Source of the DNA: Beijerinckia mobilis
GTDB lineage: Bacteria > Pseudomonadota > Alphaproteobacteria > Rhizobiales > Beijerinckiaceae
DNA: 64,000 nucleotides
Assembly (NCBI RefSeq): GCF_000745425.1
Contig: NZ_JQJH01000005.1
Location: 1 to 64,000 of the forward strand
Direction of reading: 5' to 3'
Shown piece after piece: positions 46,298-56,327 of this stretch. Numbering within the stretch: position 1 is the first letter of the stretch; each line of letters starts with the position of its first letter. The notes below the pieces were generated by a model that saw nothing but the letters and a program-made list of their open reading frames with translations, was not told the DNA's origin and did not search any database. The position numbers and the translations under genes are program-made.

Positions 46298-48535
46298 TCA
46301 TTTTTCCGGGGACATGCCGACGACCGGAGTGACCGGCACGCCATCCGCGTTTTTGCGAGCATCCATTTCCACCTGATAGGTCGCGTTAGCGCGCTCGATG
46401 AGGAAATGGCGGATCGTATCGATTTCTTCCGGCGTCATCGACGTATCGAACTTATCCATTCCAAAGGCTGTCAGCGCTCCTCGGCCGACGACATTGTAGA
46501 ATGCTTCCTTTGCGTGGAGGGCTCCCGACCAGCGAAGATCGGGCAACACACCACCGCTCTCGCCATTGTCGCCATGGCATCCGGCACAATAGGTCTGATA
46601 GTGAAAATAGCCGTCCTTGATTTGCGCTTTATCGAATTCCGCAGGCGGTTTGACAGGCAAGAAGCCCTTGTTATTGGCAGGGGGCAATGTGGCATTGCCA
46701 TCCAGAGCAAAGGCAATGATGCGTGAATGGTTGACCGTCCAGCCGGACGTGCGTGCGACGCCGCCGAGGAAGAAGGGATAGATGCCACCCCAGCCGACTT
46801 CCACGGCGACATATTGCTTCCCATTGACACTATAGGTCACGGGAGGCGCTATGATGCCGCTTTGGGCTTGAAAATGGTAGAGATCCTGACCTGTCTTCGC
46901 GTCATAGGCGTGGAATTCACCATTGGCGAGCCCCTGGAAGATAAGTCCGCCGCCTGTCGCCAGAAGACCGCCGTTCCAGGGCCCCTTGTGATCGACCCGG
47001 AATACTTCCTTCTGCTCGACGGGATCCCAGGCAAGCAGCCAGCCTTTGAGGTCATCGATGAAACGTTTCGCGGCTTCGTCATTGTAGGAAGTGAGCCCGA
47101 TCTTGGTCATATCGAGGCCGAGGTTCCAGCTGTCTGGATTCGGTTTGAAGCCGCCTTTCTGGGGCGAGTAGACGAAGGGAACCTGTTGCGCGGGGATGTA
47201 GACGAGTTTCGTCTGCGGGCTATAGGCCATGGCCATGAAATTGTGGCCGCCTAGATCACCGGGGAGGCCGTACCAGTCCTTGCCGGTGAGCGTATAAAAT
47301 GCATCGGGATTGAAGATCGGCCGTCCGGTTTTCGGGTCGAGCCCGGAGGCCCAATTGACATAAGTGTAATTCTTGCCGGAGAGAAATTCGCCGCTCTTCG
47401 CGTCAAGGACGTAAAAGAAGCCATTCTTCGGTGCATGGACGATCACATGGCGCATCTCACCATTGATTGGCAGATCGACCGTCATAATGTGCTGGACCGA
47501 GGTGTAATCCCATTGGTCCATCGGCGTTTCCTGGAAATGCCAGACATATTCGCCGGTCTCGGGCCGCACCGCGACGATGCTGCCGAGAAAGAGATTGTCG
47601 CCCTTGCCCTCCGAACGATATTTCCAGTTCCAGGGAGAGCCGTTGCCGACACCAATGTAGATGAGATCGGTGACGGGATCATAAACGAGTGAATCCCAGA
47701 CGGTTCCACCGCCACCCTGCCGTGTCCAGGCACCCGTCGGACTCCAGGTCGGATAGGCGACTTCCCGGAGCACCTTGTCTGAAGGGGCGTGATCCGGCTC
47801 GTTTTTCGGATTGGGTACGGTGAAGAAACGCCAGTCGAGCTTGCCGGTTTCCGCGTCGAAGGCCGAAATGAAGCCGCGTGCTCCGAATTCCGCGCCGCCA
47901 TTGCCGATCAGCACCCGTCCCTTGGCGATGCGCGGAGCGATGTCCACTGTGTAGGAGCGCTGAACACCGAGTTCGGCATCCTCCGGAATTGTATTGACCG
48001 TCCAAACTTCCTTGCCGGTCTTCGCATCCAGAGCGATGAGCCGTCCATCGAATGTTCCGAAATAGACCTTACCATTCCAATAGGCTGCGCCGCGGTTGAC
48101 CGTATCGCAACATCCCTTGTCGGCGATATTGCCCGGCACACGCGGATCATATTCCCATAGCAGCTTGCCGGTCGCAGCATCGAGTGCTTTCATTTTTGAC
48201 CAGTTGGTTGTCGCATACATGACACCATCGACGATCAGGGGCGTGCCTTCCTGCCCGCGATTTGTGTCGAGGTCGAAATACCAGGCGAGTTTGAGTCCGC
48301 CAACATTGCCAGCATTGATCTGATCGAGCGGACTGAAACGCTGTTCCGAATATGTTCGTCCATAAGTCAGCCAATTCTCGGGATGATCATCGGCGTGAAT
48401 GATCGCCTCACCGGTTGTCCCATGCTTGTCCTCCTGCGCATGAAGCGATGATCCGGTGAAAGGTATCGCTGCGATACCAAGACCGAAAAAAGTACAGAGG
48501 GAATGTCTGGACCAGCCGTGAAACAAGGAATTCAT
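46298..48535 (-). CDS. PQQ-dependent quinohaemoprotein alcohol dehydrogenase
   Basis: A 745-residue periplasmic enzyme. Signal peptide (about 1-34), then an eight-bladed PQQ propeller with WLTYGRTYSEQRFSPLDQIN at the start. The vicinal disulfide is DKGCCDTVNRG, and the catalytic and calcium region is GGGTVWDSLVYDPVTDL with GVGNGSPWNW. A C-terminal cytochrome domain has CAGCHG (Cys650, Cys653, His654). It oxidises ethanol or other primary alcohols. The ATG at 48535 with GCGAGG upstream is preferred to 48574. With the triheme subunit it forms a type III-like dehydrogenase. Confidence 0.95.
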   Translation of the reverse strand: MNSLFHGWSRHSLCTFFGLGIAAIPFTGSSLHAQEDKHGTTGEAIIHADDHPENWLTYGRTYSEQRFSPLDQINAGNVGGLKLAWYFDLDTNRGQEGTPLIVDGVMYATTNWSKMKALDAATGKLLWEYDPRVPGNIADKGCCDTVNRGAAYWNGKVYFGTFDGRLIALDAKTGKEVWTVNTIPEDAELGVQRSYTVDIAPRIAKGRVLIGNGGAEFGARGFISAFDAETGKLDWRFFTVPNPKNEPDHAPSDKVLREVAYPTWSPTGAWTRQGGGGTVWDSLVYDPVTDLIYIGVGNGSPWNWKYRSEGKGDNLFLGSIVAVRPETGEYVWHFQETPMDQWDYTSVQHIMTVDLPINGEMRHVIVHAPKNGFFYVLDAKSGEFLSGKNYTYVNWASGLDPKTGRPIFNPDAFYTLTGKDWYGLPGDLGGHNFMAMAYSPQTKLVYIPAQQVPFVYSPQKGGFKPNPDSWNLGLDMTKIGLTSYNDEAAKRFIDDLKGWLLAWDPVEQKEVFRVDHKGPWNGGLLATGGGLIFQGLANGEFHAYDAKTGQDLYHFQAQSGIIAPPVTYSVNGKQYVAVEVGWGGIYPFFLGGVARTSGWTVNHSRIIAFALDGNATLPPANNKGFLPVKPPAEFDKAQIKDGYFHYQTYCAGCHGDNGESGGVLPDLRWSGALHAKEAFYNVVGRGALTAFGMDKFDTSMTPEEIDTIRHFLIERANATYQVEMDARKNADGVPVTPVVGMSPEK

Positions 48536-49474
48536 GAACAGCAGCCTCGCTGGATGAGCATTTGCGCGTGCCATATCGGAATTTTGGTACTTCGTAAATT
48601 CTGATGCGGCTGTTGCTTATGGTGTTGAGGTAAAAATTGGAAGATGAGTGAGTAAAAATAAATTTATTTCGGGAAGTTTTCCATGAATATGCAGGTCTTT
48701 TTCAGCACTGATGTCGTATAGTAAATTTATTTACACAGATTTGCTAATAAACAAGCGGTGTCCGGCTCTGGCTCCCATCGGTCCGAACCTAGCCTGTCGC
48801 ACGCCGAAATCACATCGGGCTGTTGACCGATTCGGAAGGAGGCTACACGATGTCGTGACGTTGTTGCGTGCCGATCCCGTTTGTGTTGGTCATCACTGTT
48901 TGCGAGACTGCTGCATGCTTGAAGTGCATGGGAGCTGAGGCCGGTGGGAGCGGTTTGCCGCTGCTATCAGGTGACGATGGCGTCAGCGTTTATGACACTT
49001 GTCATGTTCATAAGCGTGTCTCGACCCATATCCAACGCATTGTAACGTGGCCTCGCCCATCCACGATCTTCCTGCCAGCGTACCAGCACCAGTGCCCTCT
49101 GGGATTGAGAGGCTCTCACGTCCAACGCAGGAGCTGTAGCAAGCATAAGGCCATTCAGGCTGATCGTGCCATCTGTGTCAGGACCATCGTCGTGCATCCT
49201 GTTGAGGCTATCTCGCCCGCACCCTGCGGAAGCACCGCGATTGCGCTTTCGTGCTTTCGCGGCGGAAAAACTGCACTGGCCTTCCTTCCGCAATTTTCGG
49301 CACTTTCCCACAATCTCCAACATACACCTGCGGCGATCCTCTTTGCCCCTTTCTTGCTTGCCCTTTATCGCTGGCGTTCCTTGCCCCAGGCTGACGCCAT
49401 CATCCTCATCGTCACGTCATAGGCTTGTGGCCGCTGCGCCTTTGCTTCATAAAGAGAGCGGAGGAAGGTAAGAG
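48536..49474. other. long intergenic region upstream of grxC
   Basis: About 940 bp. The part next to the alcohol dehydrogenase (48580-48740) is AT-rich and likely holds its promoter. Open frames of 184 (plus) and 118 residues (minus) occur near 48868-49422 but neither resembles a protein. In many alphaproteobacteria comF precedes grxC; I could not find it here. Confidence 0.4.
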
Positions 49475-49762
49475 ATGTCCAATCTGCCCGAAATCACCAT
49501 TTATACGACCCAAACTTGCCCCTATTGCCGGCGGGCCAAGGAATTGCTCACGAAGAAAAATCTCCCCTTTACCGAAATCTCGGTCGATGGCGATTTCGAA
49601 GCGCGTGAAAAAATGACCCAGCGGGCGAATGGCAGGTCCACGGTTCCGCAGATTTTCTTTGGTGACAAGCATATCGGCGGCTGCGACGACCTCTACGAAT
49701 TGCATTACGATGGCAAGCTCGATCTTCTCCTGGCCGATCTTGCTCGCACGCCAACAGATTGA
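49475..49762 (+). CDS. grxC: glutaredoxin 3
   Basis: A 95-residue glutaredoxin with the dithiol active site TCPYC (about 14-18) and the glutathione-binding motifs STVPQIFFGDKHIGGCDDL (TVPQ and GG). It reduces disulfides and glutathionylated proteins with glutathione. GGAAGG precedes the ATG. The DUF1178 gene follows after 16 bp, a conserved neighbour in alphaproteobacteria, so both are probably one operon. Confidence 0.97.
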   Translation: MSNLPEITIYTTQTCPYCRRAKELLTKKNLPFTEISVDGDFEAREKMTQRANGRSTVPQIFFGDKHIGGCDDLYELHYDGKLDLLLADLARTPTD

Positions 49763-49778
49763 GTTTCTGTGAAAGCCG

Positions 49779-50318
49779 ATGATCAAATTCGCCTTAATCT
49801 GCGCCGATGGTCACCGTTTCGAGAGCTGGTTTCAAAACGGAGACGCCTTTGAGAGGCAGGCCGCCGCGGAATTGATTAGCTGTCCGTATTGCGGCGGCGT
49901 CAGGGTTTCGAAAGCGATCATGGCGCCAGCGATCGCGCGGCGGTGCACACCGCCGTCGATGCTTCTGCTTCCGCTTGCTGAGCAGCAGAGCAATACCGAG
50001 ATGGACACGGTGCGGGGCGCGCCGGAGCCCTCAGAGGTGGGTGGAGTTGTCGCTCGTGTTGCAGATGTGAGGGAGCTTCGGGAATCACTCGCGGAGCAAA
50101 AGGAATTGCGCGCCTTCATCACGCGTCTCCATCAGGAAATTGTCGATAAGGCCGAGAATGTCGGGGCGCGTTTCGTCGAAGAGGTTCACAAGATTCGTGA
50201 TGGGATTATCGAGCCGCGTCCGATCTATGGCGAAGCGACGGTTGCCGAGGCGCGTGACTTGATCGAGGAGGGGGTGGATATTTTACCTCTGCCACCTTTG
50301 CCGGAGACGTGGAATTAG
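49779..50318 (+). CDS. DUF1178 family protein
   Basis: A 179-residue protein beginning MIKFALICADGHRFESWFQN, the DUF1178 signature. A zinc-ribbon half CPYCGG follows at about 35-40, with another cysteine at residue 9 and histidine at 12. A variable middle leads to the conserved FITRLHQEIVDKAENVG and FVEEVHKIRDG end, closing with ILPLPPLPETWN. The function of the family is unknown; it is almost always next to grxC. In relatives a nitrilase-like gene often lies between; it is missing here. Confidence 0.92.
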   Translation: MIKFALICADGHRFESWFQNGDAFERQAAAELISCPYCGGVRVSKAIMAPAIARRCTPPSMLLLPLAEQQSNTEMDTVRGAPEPSEVGGVVARVADVRELRESLAEQKELRAFITRLHQEIVDKAENVGARFVEEVHKIRDGIIEPRPIYGEATVAEARDLIEEGVDILPLPPLPETWN

Positions 50319-50394
50319 GCGCGGGGCGGCGAGGTCCAAGATGAAGCATTGAAACTCCAGCATAGAAATCCGGAGCCGAGGGTGGAGGGCCCGC

Positions 50395-51204
50395 ATGGAA
50401 GTGCCCCTGCTTGATCGGGCTCGCGGAGACATTCGTCTCCGATATGAAAACTATGGCGGTGTGACGCGGCCGCTGCATCTGTTCGAAACGGGTGGGCTCA
50501 GGATGCGGCATCCACGGGCCCAGCAGGGATGCGTCGGCGTGATGGTGAATAGTGCTGGCTGCATTCTTGGCGGCGATCACCTGAGCTTGGCAATTGAGGC
50601 AGGCGAAAAGGCCGAAGTGGCGGTGACGACGCTCGCGGCCGAAAAGATCCATCGGACGCTGGAGGCGCCAGCTTTATTGGATTTATCCTTCACGCTCGCC
50701 GAGCGATCCACTTTATCCTTTCTGCCGCAGGAAACCATTTTCTTCGACGCTTCTGGGCTGACGCGCCGTCTCAATGTCGCGATGGCCGAGGATGCCGCTT
50801 TGCTTCTCGTTGATATGATCGTATTGGGGCGTCTTGCCAGCGGCGAGGACGCCATTACCTGCAGATGGTCCGATTCCTGGCGTGTCCATCGGGGCGGACG
50901 ACTGATATTCGCTGAGGAAAGCCGTATGAATGGCGCCGTGCGTGGTTATTTCGACCAGCCGAGCCTTGGCGGAGGAAGCCGGGCGATTGCCCTGCTGTTG
51001 GCCGTTGCCCCGGATGCGGAAGGCAGGCTCGACGCTTTGCGTGATCGTCTCGAGCCCTTCAAAAGCGTCTGTGCTTATGGCGTCTCAGCGTGGAACGGCA
51101 TGCTGGTCGCCCGATTCCTTGCGACCTCGCCGGATATCCTGCGCAAGGTGCTTACCGTCGGCATTGGTCTTTGGCGCGAGGATGCGGCGCGGCTGTGGCA
51201 GTAG
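50395..51204 (+). CDS. ureD: urease accessory protein UreD
   Basis: A 269-residue UreD/UreH with family motifs RGDIRLRYENYGGVTRPLHLFETGGLRMR-like start (cited by ETGGLRMRHPR), VMVNSAGCILGGDHLSLAIE with the GGD core, VTTLAAEKIHR, and LSFLPQETIFFDASGLTRRL. It forms the urease activation complex with UreF and UreG. The other accessory genes (ureE, F, G) and ureC are not in the window. ureA/B are 2.1 kb downstream beyond a phosphodiesterase gene, which is an unusual break in the usual ureDABC order. Confidence 0.95.
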   Translation: MEVPLLDRARGDIRLRYENYGGVTRPLHLFETGGLRMRHPRAQQGCVGVMVNSAGCILGGDHLSLAIEAGEKAEVAVTTLAAEKIHRTLEAPALLDLSFTLAERSTLSFLPQETIFFDASGLTRRLNVAMAEDAALLLVDMIVLGRLASGEDAITCRWSDSWRVHRGGRLIFAEESRMNGAVRGYFDQPSLGGGSRAIALLLAVAPDAEGRLDALRDRLEPFKSVCAYGVSAWNGMLVARFLATSPDILRKVLTVGIGLWREDAARLWQ

Positions 51205-51832
51205 GGCAGGCGCATTCTCATTCGTTTTCTTTGACATTCTTTATAATCGGTCTCTTTCGAGACCCTTGTTTGCGGCTCCGGCCGCGATGGTTCGCGCCAT
51301 CATACGTGCCGCCATCTGTTATGGATCGTCGCGTGTTGTTGAGGGCAGGGTGTCATTGAGGATAAGAGACCTCTGGAGCCCCATTCATGTGAGCTCGTAT
51401 AAGTAGTCTCAGCGAGTGATTACAGCTGTAAATCGTATTGGTATCATTGGTGCCTTGACCTTTTCTTTCTTCTTTTTCTGGTCAAACGTGCAACCCTTTT
51501 AACTTTTTTGATTTGAACCATATGAAAAATAGATGGTTTCTCGGAACATCCGTTGCGCGAGTGGACATACGTCAAGAAGTGTCATCAACAAGTCGCACGT
51601 AATGAGTAAAAAAAATTTTAGCGTGATCTTGCGGGGGCAGGGTTGTGTGCGGGCCGCATCCATACCGGATTTCTCATGGACACCTCCGGGTGCAATGGAA
51701 TTGAGGCCTGCTTCTCGAGAGCATTTTTCGATGACGTTGAATCGCTTCGCGATTCTTTTTCTTTAAAAATGCTCTGTTCTTTGAGTGGTGCGTTTCGGTG
51801 TCTGTCCGATACGTGCTTGACGGGGGATGAAG
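51205..51832. other. intergenic region downstream of ureD
   Basis: About 630 bp with no gene. It includes repeat family A copy 3 (51716-51820), ending just before the ribosome binding site of the next gene. Confidence 0.45.
51716..51820 (+). repeat. dispersed intergenic repeat, family A, copy 3 (diverged)
   Basis: Starts CGAGAGCATTTTTCGATGAC, continues GTTGAATCGCTTCGCGATTC and AAAAATGCTCTGTTCTTTGA, and ends in a decayed version of the terminal palindrome (GCGTTTCGGTGTCTGTCCGA, then TACGTGCTT). It aligns best with copy 4 at 57735. Confidence 0.65.
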
Positions 51833-53104
51833 ATGACATTCGCAATGCGCGGACAGTGTCTGGCGTTGGCTGTATTGGCCGTTTTTTCATGGCCGTTAAC
51901 GAAGGCTCATGCCTATGATGGGAATGCCGAAGCAAACAATGGCGGCAACCATCCTACTCTCAATGTGCAGGTTGGGCCACGTCCTTATTATCTTGCGGAC
52001 CAATTGAGTGATGGTCCGTTGAAATCCCGATTGAAGGCCTGTACTGAACGCCCTTTGTGGAAAACCAGATTTTCGATCAGCCATCGTGGTGCGCCGCTCC
52101 AATTCCCGGAACATACGAAGGAAGGCTATGAAGCCGCCGCGCGCATGGGTGCCGGCATTATTGAATGCGACGTGACCTTCACGAAAGATCGCGAACTCGT
52201 CTGCCGTCATGATCAATGCGACCTTCATACTTCGACGAATATCCTGACAATTCCCAATCTTGCGGCCAAATGTTCGGAGCCTTTTTCTCCGGCGGATCCG
52301 GCCACTGGAAAATCCGCGTCCGCAAGATGCTGCACGAGCGACATTACTCTCGCTGAGTTCAAGCAGCTCAAGGGCAAGATGGATGGCTATAATCCGAAGG
52401 CAACAACAGCCGAAGAATATCAGAAGGGTACGCCCGATTGGCGGACCGAGGCCTATGATGCCACGGGTACGGTGATGACGCTCAAGGAGCACATTGCCCT
52501 CATGAAAAAACTCGATGTGGACATGACGCCTGAGCTGAAGGCGGCGCAGGTGGCGATGCCCTTCCAGGGTGATTTTACCCAGGAAAAATACGCCCAGAAG
52601 ATGATCGACGAATATAAGCACGCCGGTGTCTTGCCAAATCGCGTGTGGGCGCAGTCCTTCAATATCAATGACATTTATTATTGGCTACGGAACGAACCGG
52701 CATTTGGTCAGCAGGCGGTCTTCCTGGTTCCGGTCGACGTTCCAGGCGATGTTCCGGCCGCAATCGCTGCCCTGCCACATATGCGTGCAAATGGTGTACG
52801 GATCGTCGCGCCGCCGATCTGGGCTCTGATTGCGCTCGATTCCCGAGGCAATATCGTACCATCCGATTATGCGCTGGCGGCCAGGCGCCTGGGTTTCGAT
52901 ATCATTTCCTGGTCGCTGGAACGGTCTGGTCCCTTGACCGATGGGGGTGGCTATTATTTTCAAAGTGTCACCCCGGCAATCAAGGGACCGGCTGATTATT
53001 ACAGGGTCCTCGATGTCTTGACGTCGCAGGTCGGAATCATCGGTATGTTTTCGGATTGGCCGGCGACCACGACCTATTTCGCCAATTGCATGGGAAAATT
53101 CTGA
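51833..53104 (+). CDS. secreted glycerophosphodiester phosphodiesterase
   Basis: About 423 residues with a signal peptide (to about 26, KAHA) and a GDPD domain. The catalytic elements are [14 protein letters not shown] (general base His and substrate Arg), then [19 protein letters not shown] with the Glu-Asp metal pair and the second catalytic His. Inserts with a CC pair (SARCCTSDI) occur before the TIM-barrel continues to FSDWPATT. It hydrolyses glycerophosphodiesters to glycerol-3-phosphate. An ATG at 51833 has GGGGGA six bases upstream; the ATG at 51827 is also possible. It interrupts the urease locus. Confidence 0.9.
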   Translation: MTFAMRGQCLALAVLAVFSWPLTKAHAYDGNAEANNGGNHPTLNVQVGPRPYYLADQLSDGPLKSRLKACTERPLWKTRFSISHRGAPLQFPEHTKEGYEAAARMGAGIIECDVTFTKDRELVCRHDQCDLHTSTNILTIPNLAAKCSEPFSPADPATGKSASARCCTSDITLAEFKQLKGKMDGYNPKATTAEEYQKGTPDWRTEAYDATGTVMTLKEHIALMKKLDVDMTPELKAAQVAMPFQGDFTQEKYAQKMIDEYKHAGVLPNRVWAQSFNINDIYYWLRNEPAFGQQAVFLVPVDVPGDVPAAIAALPHMRANGVRIVAPPIWALIALDSRGNIVPSDYALAARRLGFDIISWSLERSGPLTDGGGYYFQSVTPAIKGPADYYRVLDVLTSQVGIIGMFSDWPATTTYFANCMGKF

Positions 53105-53342
53105 ACGGCACCTCTCTGAACGACATCTCCCGGAGCATCGGCGTTCAGTCAGCGGAAACTGGATCAGCGGGGCGCGGCGAAAGCCGGTGCTCCGCTTTCT
53201 TTATGAGAGCGCAGAGATGCCTGACGTTGGTTGTCGGCTCTCGGATGGGTCGGCTTTCGGCCCCGGTGCCTCCGCCGCGCGGTCTGTTCAAACGGCATTC
53301 GCTTGACTATCATGCCATTTGGGATGTGGCGGAGACGAAAAC

Positions 53343-53963
53343 GTGAATCTGACTCCTCGCGAAAAAGACAAGCTGTTGATCGCAATGGCGGCCATGGTGG
53401 CGCGGCGGCGGCTGGAGCGTGGCGTCAAATTGAATTATCCGGAAGCCATCGCTCTGATTACGGATTTCGTCGTGGAAGGGGCACGTGATGGCCGCAGCGT
53501 CGCCGAGCTGATGGAGACCGGGGCGCATGTCCTGACCGCCACGCAGGTGATGGATGGCATTGCCGAAATGATCCATGACGTGCAGGTGGAAGCGACTTTC
53601 CCTGACGGGACGAAACTCGTCACGGTCCATCATCCCATTCGCGACGGAGCCAGTGCGCTGGTGCCGGGCGAGATCGTGACGGCGCCTGGAGAGATCGTCA
53701 TGAATGCGGGGGCGGAGAGCGTGACGGTCACGGTCGCCAATACGGGTGATCGACCGATCCAGGTTGGATCCCATTATCATTTCTATGAAGTCAATCCGGC
53801 ACTCGCCTTCGATCGTGAAATAGCGCGCGGCATGCGGCTCGACATCGTCGCTGGCACGGCGGTGCGTTTCGAGCCCGGCCAGACGCGTTCGGTACAGCTC
53901 ATTCCCCTGGGTGGCGCGCGTGAAGTCTATGGTTTCCGTCAGGAAATCATGGGGAAATTATAG
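53343..53963 (+). CDS. ureA: fused urease gamma/beta subunit
   Basis: A 206-residue fusion. Residues 1-100 are the gamma subunit ([22 protein letters not shown], cited by [11 protein letters not shown] and [11 protein letters not shown]). Residues 105-206 are the beta subunit ([58 protein letters not shown]). Such fusion is known in Helicobacter UreA and some alphaproteobacteria. A GTG start with GGAG upstream is used. The catalytic alpha subunit UreC should follow directly but is replaced by a TonB-dependent receptor gene, so a complete urease needs genes elsewhere. Confidence 0.92.
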   Translation: MNLTPREKDKLLIAMAAMVARRRLERGVKLNYPEAIALITDFVVEGARDGRSVAELMETGAHVLTATQVMDGIAEMIHDVQVEATFPDGTKLVTVHHPIRDGASALVPGEIVTAPGEIVMNAGAESVTVTVANTGDRPIQVGSHYHFYEVNPALAFDREIARGMRLDIVAGTAVRFEPGQTRSVQLIPLGGAREVYGFRQEIMGKL

Positions 53964-54158
53964 CGATGCCTGGTAAGAGGCTTTCATGCAGGCGGTTCCT
54001 CTGCGCGAGCCAGTGTCGCTTGCGCTTCATTTAAGAATGTTATAACGTAACATTAATGGCGTGAGCCGCTCTTCCCTATTGTGAAGTGCATCCTCCTCGA
54101 CCCAAACACGAATGTGATGGGCCGGCCGATGGCGTGCGCGGTTTCCGGAGTGACCGAA

Positions 54159-56327
54159 GTGACCTCGGAGGTCAAAAAGCATGTTGTCGTCACCTTCATG
54201 GTGGTGGGTCTCGAAACCCTGGCTCTGACCATCTCGTCGTTTTCTGCTTCTGCCGAAGAATCCTTGCCGCCGATCGACGTCGTGGCCCAAAAGACGATGC
54301 CCTCGCCTTCGGACGTCCTGATCGAAGCGACGGAAAGATTTGATCGTGCGCGGGCGGATCTCTCGCCGCGCAGCGGTGCCAATGCCTATGATCTTAGCCA
54401 CCAGGCTATCGAGAGATTGCCTCAGGGCGACAATGCGCCGTTTGACAGGATCGTTCTGCAAATGCCGGGCGTCACGCAGGATTCGATGTCGGGTGGTGGT
54501 TTTCATGTCCGTAACGAGCACGCCAATGTGCAATATCGCATCAACGGCATTTTGCTGCCGGATGGCGTTTCCGGTTTCGGCCAGATCCTCGATCCCGCCT
54601 TCATCGGCAATCTGGCTTTGATTGATGGTGTTCTGCCGTCGCGCTACGGCCTGCATACGGCGGGCATTCTCGATATAACGACCCGTTCCGGATTGTTCGA
54701 CAATGGCGGCGATGTCAGTCTCTATGGCGGCAGTTATGACTCGATCATGCCGAGGCTCAGCTATGGCGGGACGAGCGGCAAGACGCAATATTTCGCCGTC
54801 GGCCGGTTTCTCTCTACCAGTCGCGGTATGGATAGCCTCACCATCGGTCATGAAGCGTTTCACAACGAGAGTCAGCAGGGGCGTTTCTTCGGCTACGCCT
54901 CGAGCATGATCGATGATGCGACCCGTGTGAGCGTTATCACCGGCCTGTCGATCAACCGCTATCAGATACCTAACAATCCCGGCCAGACGCCGCAATATAC
55001 GGCCTTCGGCATCAGCGATTTCAATTCGCTTAATTTGAATGAAAATCAGGTTGAGCGCAATTTCTACAATGTCCTTTCCTGGCAGCGTAGCGTGGGGGAT
55101 ATCAATGCCGAACTCGCTTTCTTCTCGCGCTACAGCAATATCCATTATAGTCCCGATCAGATCGGCGATCTTCTGTTCAACGGTGTTGCGTCGAATGTCT
55201 TTCGCGACAGTCTGATGAATGGCGTCCAGGGAGATGCTGCCTGGCATGCTGGTCCACATACATTCCGTTTCGGTTTTCAGATCAGCGGCGAATATACGCG
55301 TTCGATCAATTCCAATCTGCTCCTGCCCGTCGATGCGGATGGAAATGCAATCGATGCACCTTTTACGGTGGGGGAGGCTGTACAGAAAACCGGTTTCCTC
55401 GGATCCGGCTATGTCGAGGATGAGTGGCGTCTTTCCGATCAGCTTACGCTCAACGCAGGCCTGCGGTTCGATCAGATGAACCAATATGTCTCGGCCAATC
55501 AGCTCAGCCCGCGCATCAGTCTCGTCTATAAGCCATGGGCGGGCAGCATGTTTCATATAGGCTATGCGCGTTATTTCACGCCGCCATCACAAAGCCTGTC
55601 GGCACCGGTCAATACGGCTGCCTATGCCAATACCACTGCCGCGCCGGAAATCGATACGCAAAGCCCGGTGCGGCCGGAACGGTCGCATTATTTCGATGCC
55701 GGATTCACACAGCAATTGACACCAGAGCTTTCGACCGGAGTCGATGTCTATTATAAGAATGCCCGCAATCTGCTTGATGACGGCCAGTTCGGTCAGGCCT
55801 ATGTCATGGATACATTCAATTACGCGCGCGCCTATAATACGGGTGTCGAGTTCAAGGCGAATTATCAGACCGAGAATTTGCGCGCCTATGCCAATTTCGC
55901 CTGGGCGCGGCAGAGGGCGACGCAGATCATTTCCAATCAATATCTGTTCGACGCGGATGAACTCGCCTACATCAACTCCCACTATGTCTATACCGATCAT
56001 GCACAGAAAATAACCGCTTCGGCCGGTGCTTCCTATCTCTTCGAGGGCACGCTCTTCAGTCTGGATCTGATTTACGGGTCAGGCCTGCGGTCGGGCTTCG
56101 CCAATACCGATAGCCTGTCGCCTTATGCGCAGGTCAATCTCGGCGTCTCGCACGAGTTCAATCTCGCGGAGAATGGACAAGCGAGGCAGCCTTTGACGGT
56201 GCGTTTCGATATCATCAATCTGTTTGATCACGGCTATGTTCTGCGCGATGGTTCCGGCATCGGCGTCTTCGCCCCGCAATATGGACAAAGGCGGAGTTTC
56301 TATGCGGGGCTCTCCTATAAGTTCTGA
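54159..56327 (+). CDS. TonB-dependent outer membrane receptor
   Basis: About 722 residues. A GTG at 54159 with GGAG eight bases upstream gives a signal peptide with KKH and a hydrophobic core ending SASAEE; longer starts at 54081 or 54117 exist. A plug domain follows (QAIERLPQGDNAPFDRIVLQMPGV; HVRNEHANVQYRINGILLP). Then a 22-strand barrel, ending in SFYAGLSYKF with C-terminal Phe. A TonB box is not obvious. The ligand is unknown; the barrel does not show FecA or FepA signatures. It converges with the TAXI gene, the stop codons being adjacent. Confidence 0.92.
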   Translation: MTSEVKKHVVVTFMVVGLETLALTISSFSASAEESLPPIDVVAQKTMPSPSDVLIEATERFDRARADLSPRSGANAYDLSHQAIERLPQGDNAPFDRIVLQMPGVTQDSMSGGGFHVRNEHANVQYRINGILLPDGVSGFGQILDPAFIGNLALIDGVLPSRYGLHTAGILDITTRSGLFDNGGDVSLYGGSYDSIMPRLSYGGTSGKTQYFAVGRFLSTSRGMDSLTIGHEAFHNESQQGRFFGYASSMIDDATRVSVITGLSINRYQIPNNPGQTPQYTAFGISDFNSLNLNENQVERNFYNVLSWQRSVGDINAELAFFSRYSNIHYSPDQIGDLLFNGVASNVFRDSLMNGVQGDAAWHAGPHTFRFGFQISGEYTRSINSNLLLPVDADGNAIDAPFTVGEAVQKTGFLGSGYVEDEWRLSDQLTLNAGLRFDQMNQYVSANQLSPRISLVYKPWAGSMFHIGYARYFTPPSQSLSAPVNTAAYANTTAAPEIDTQSPVRPERSHYFDAGFTQQLTPELSTGVDVYYKNARNLLDDGQFGQAYVMDTFNYARAYNTGVEFKANYQTENLRAYANFAWARQRATQIISNQYLFDADELAYINSHYVYTDHAQKITASAGASYLFEGTLFSLDLIYGSGLRSGFANTDSLSPYAQVNLGVSHEFNLAENGQARQPLTVRFDIINLFDHGYVLRDGSGIGVFAPQYGQRRSFYAGLSYKF

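Noticed and set aside
48868-49422. A 184-residue plus-strand frame upstream of grxC
   Set aside because: I looked for comF here, but the translated sequence has no phosphoribosyltransferase motif and looks random.
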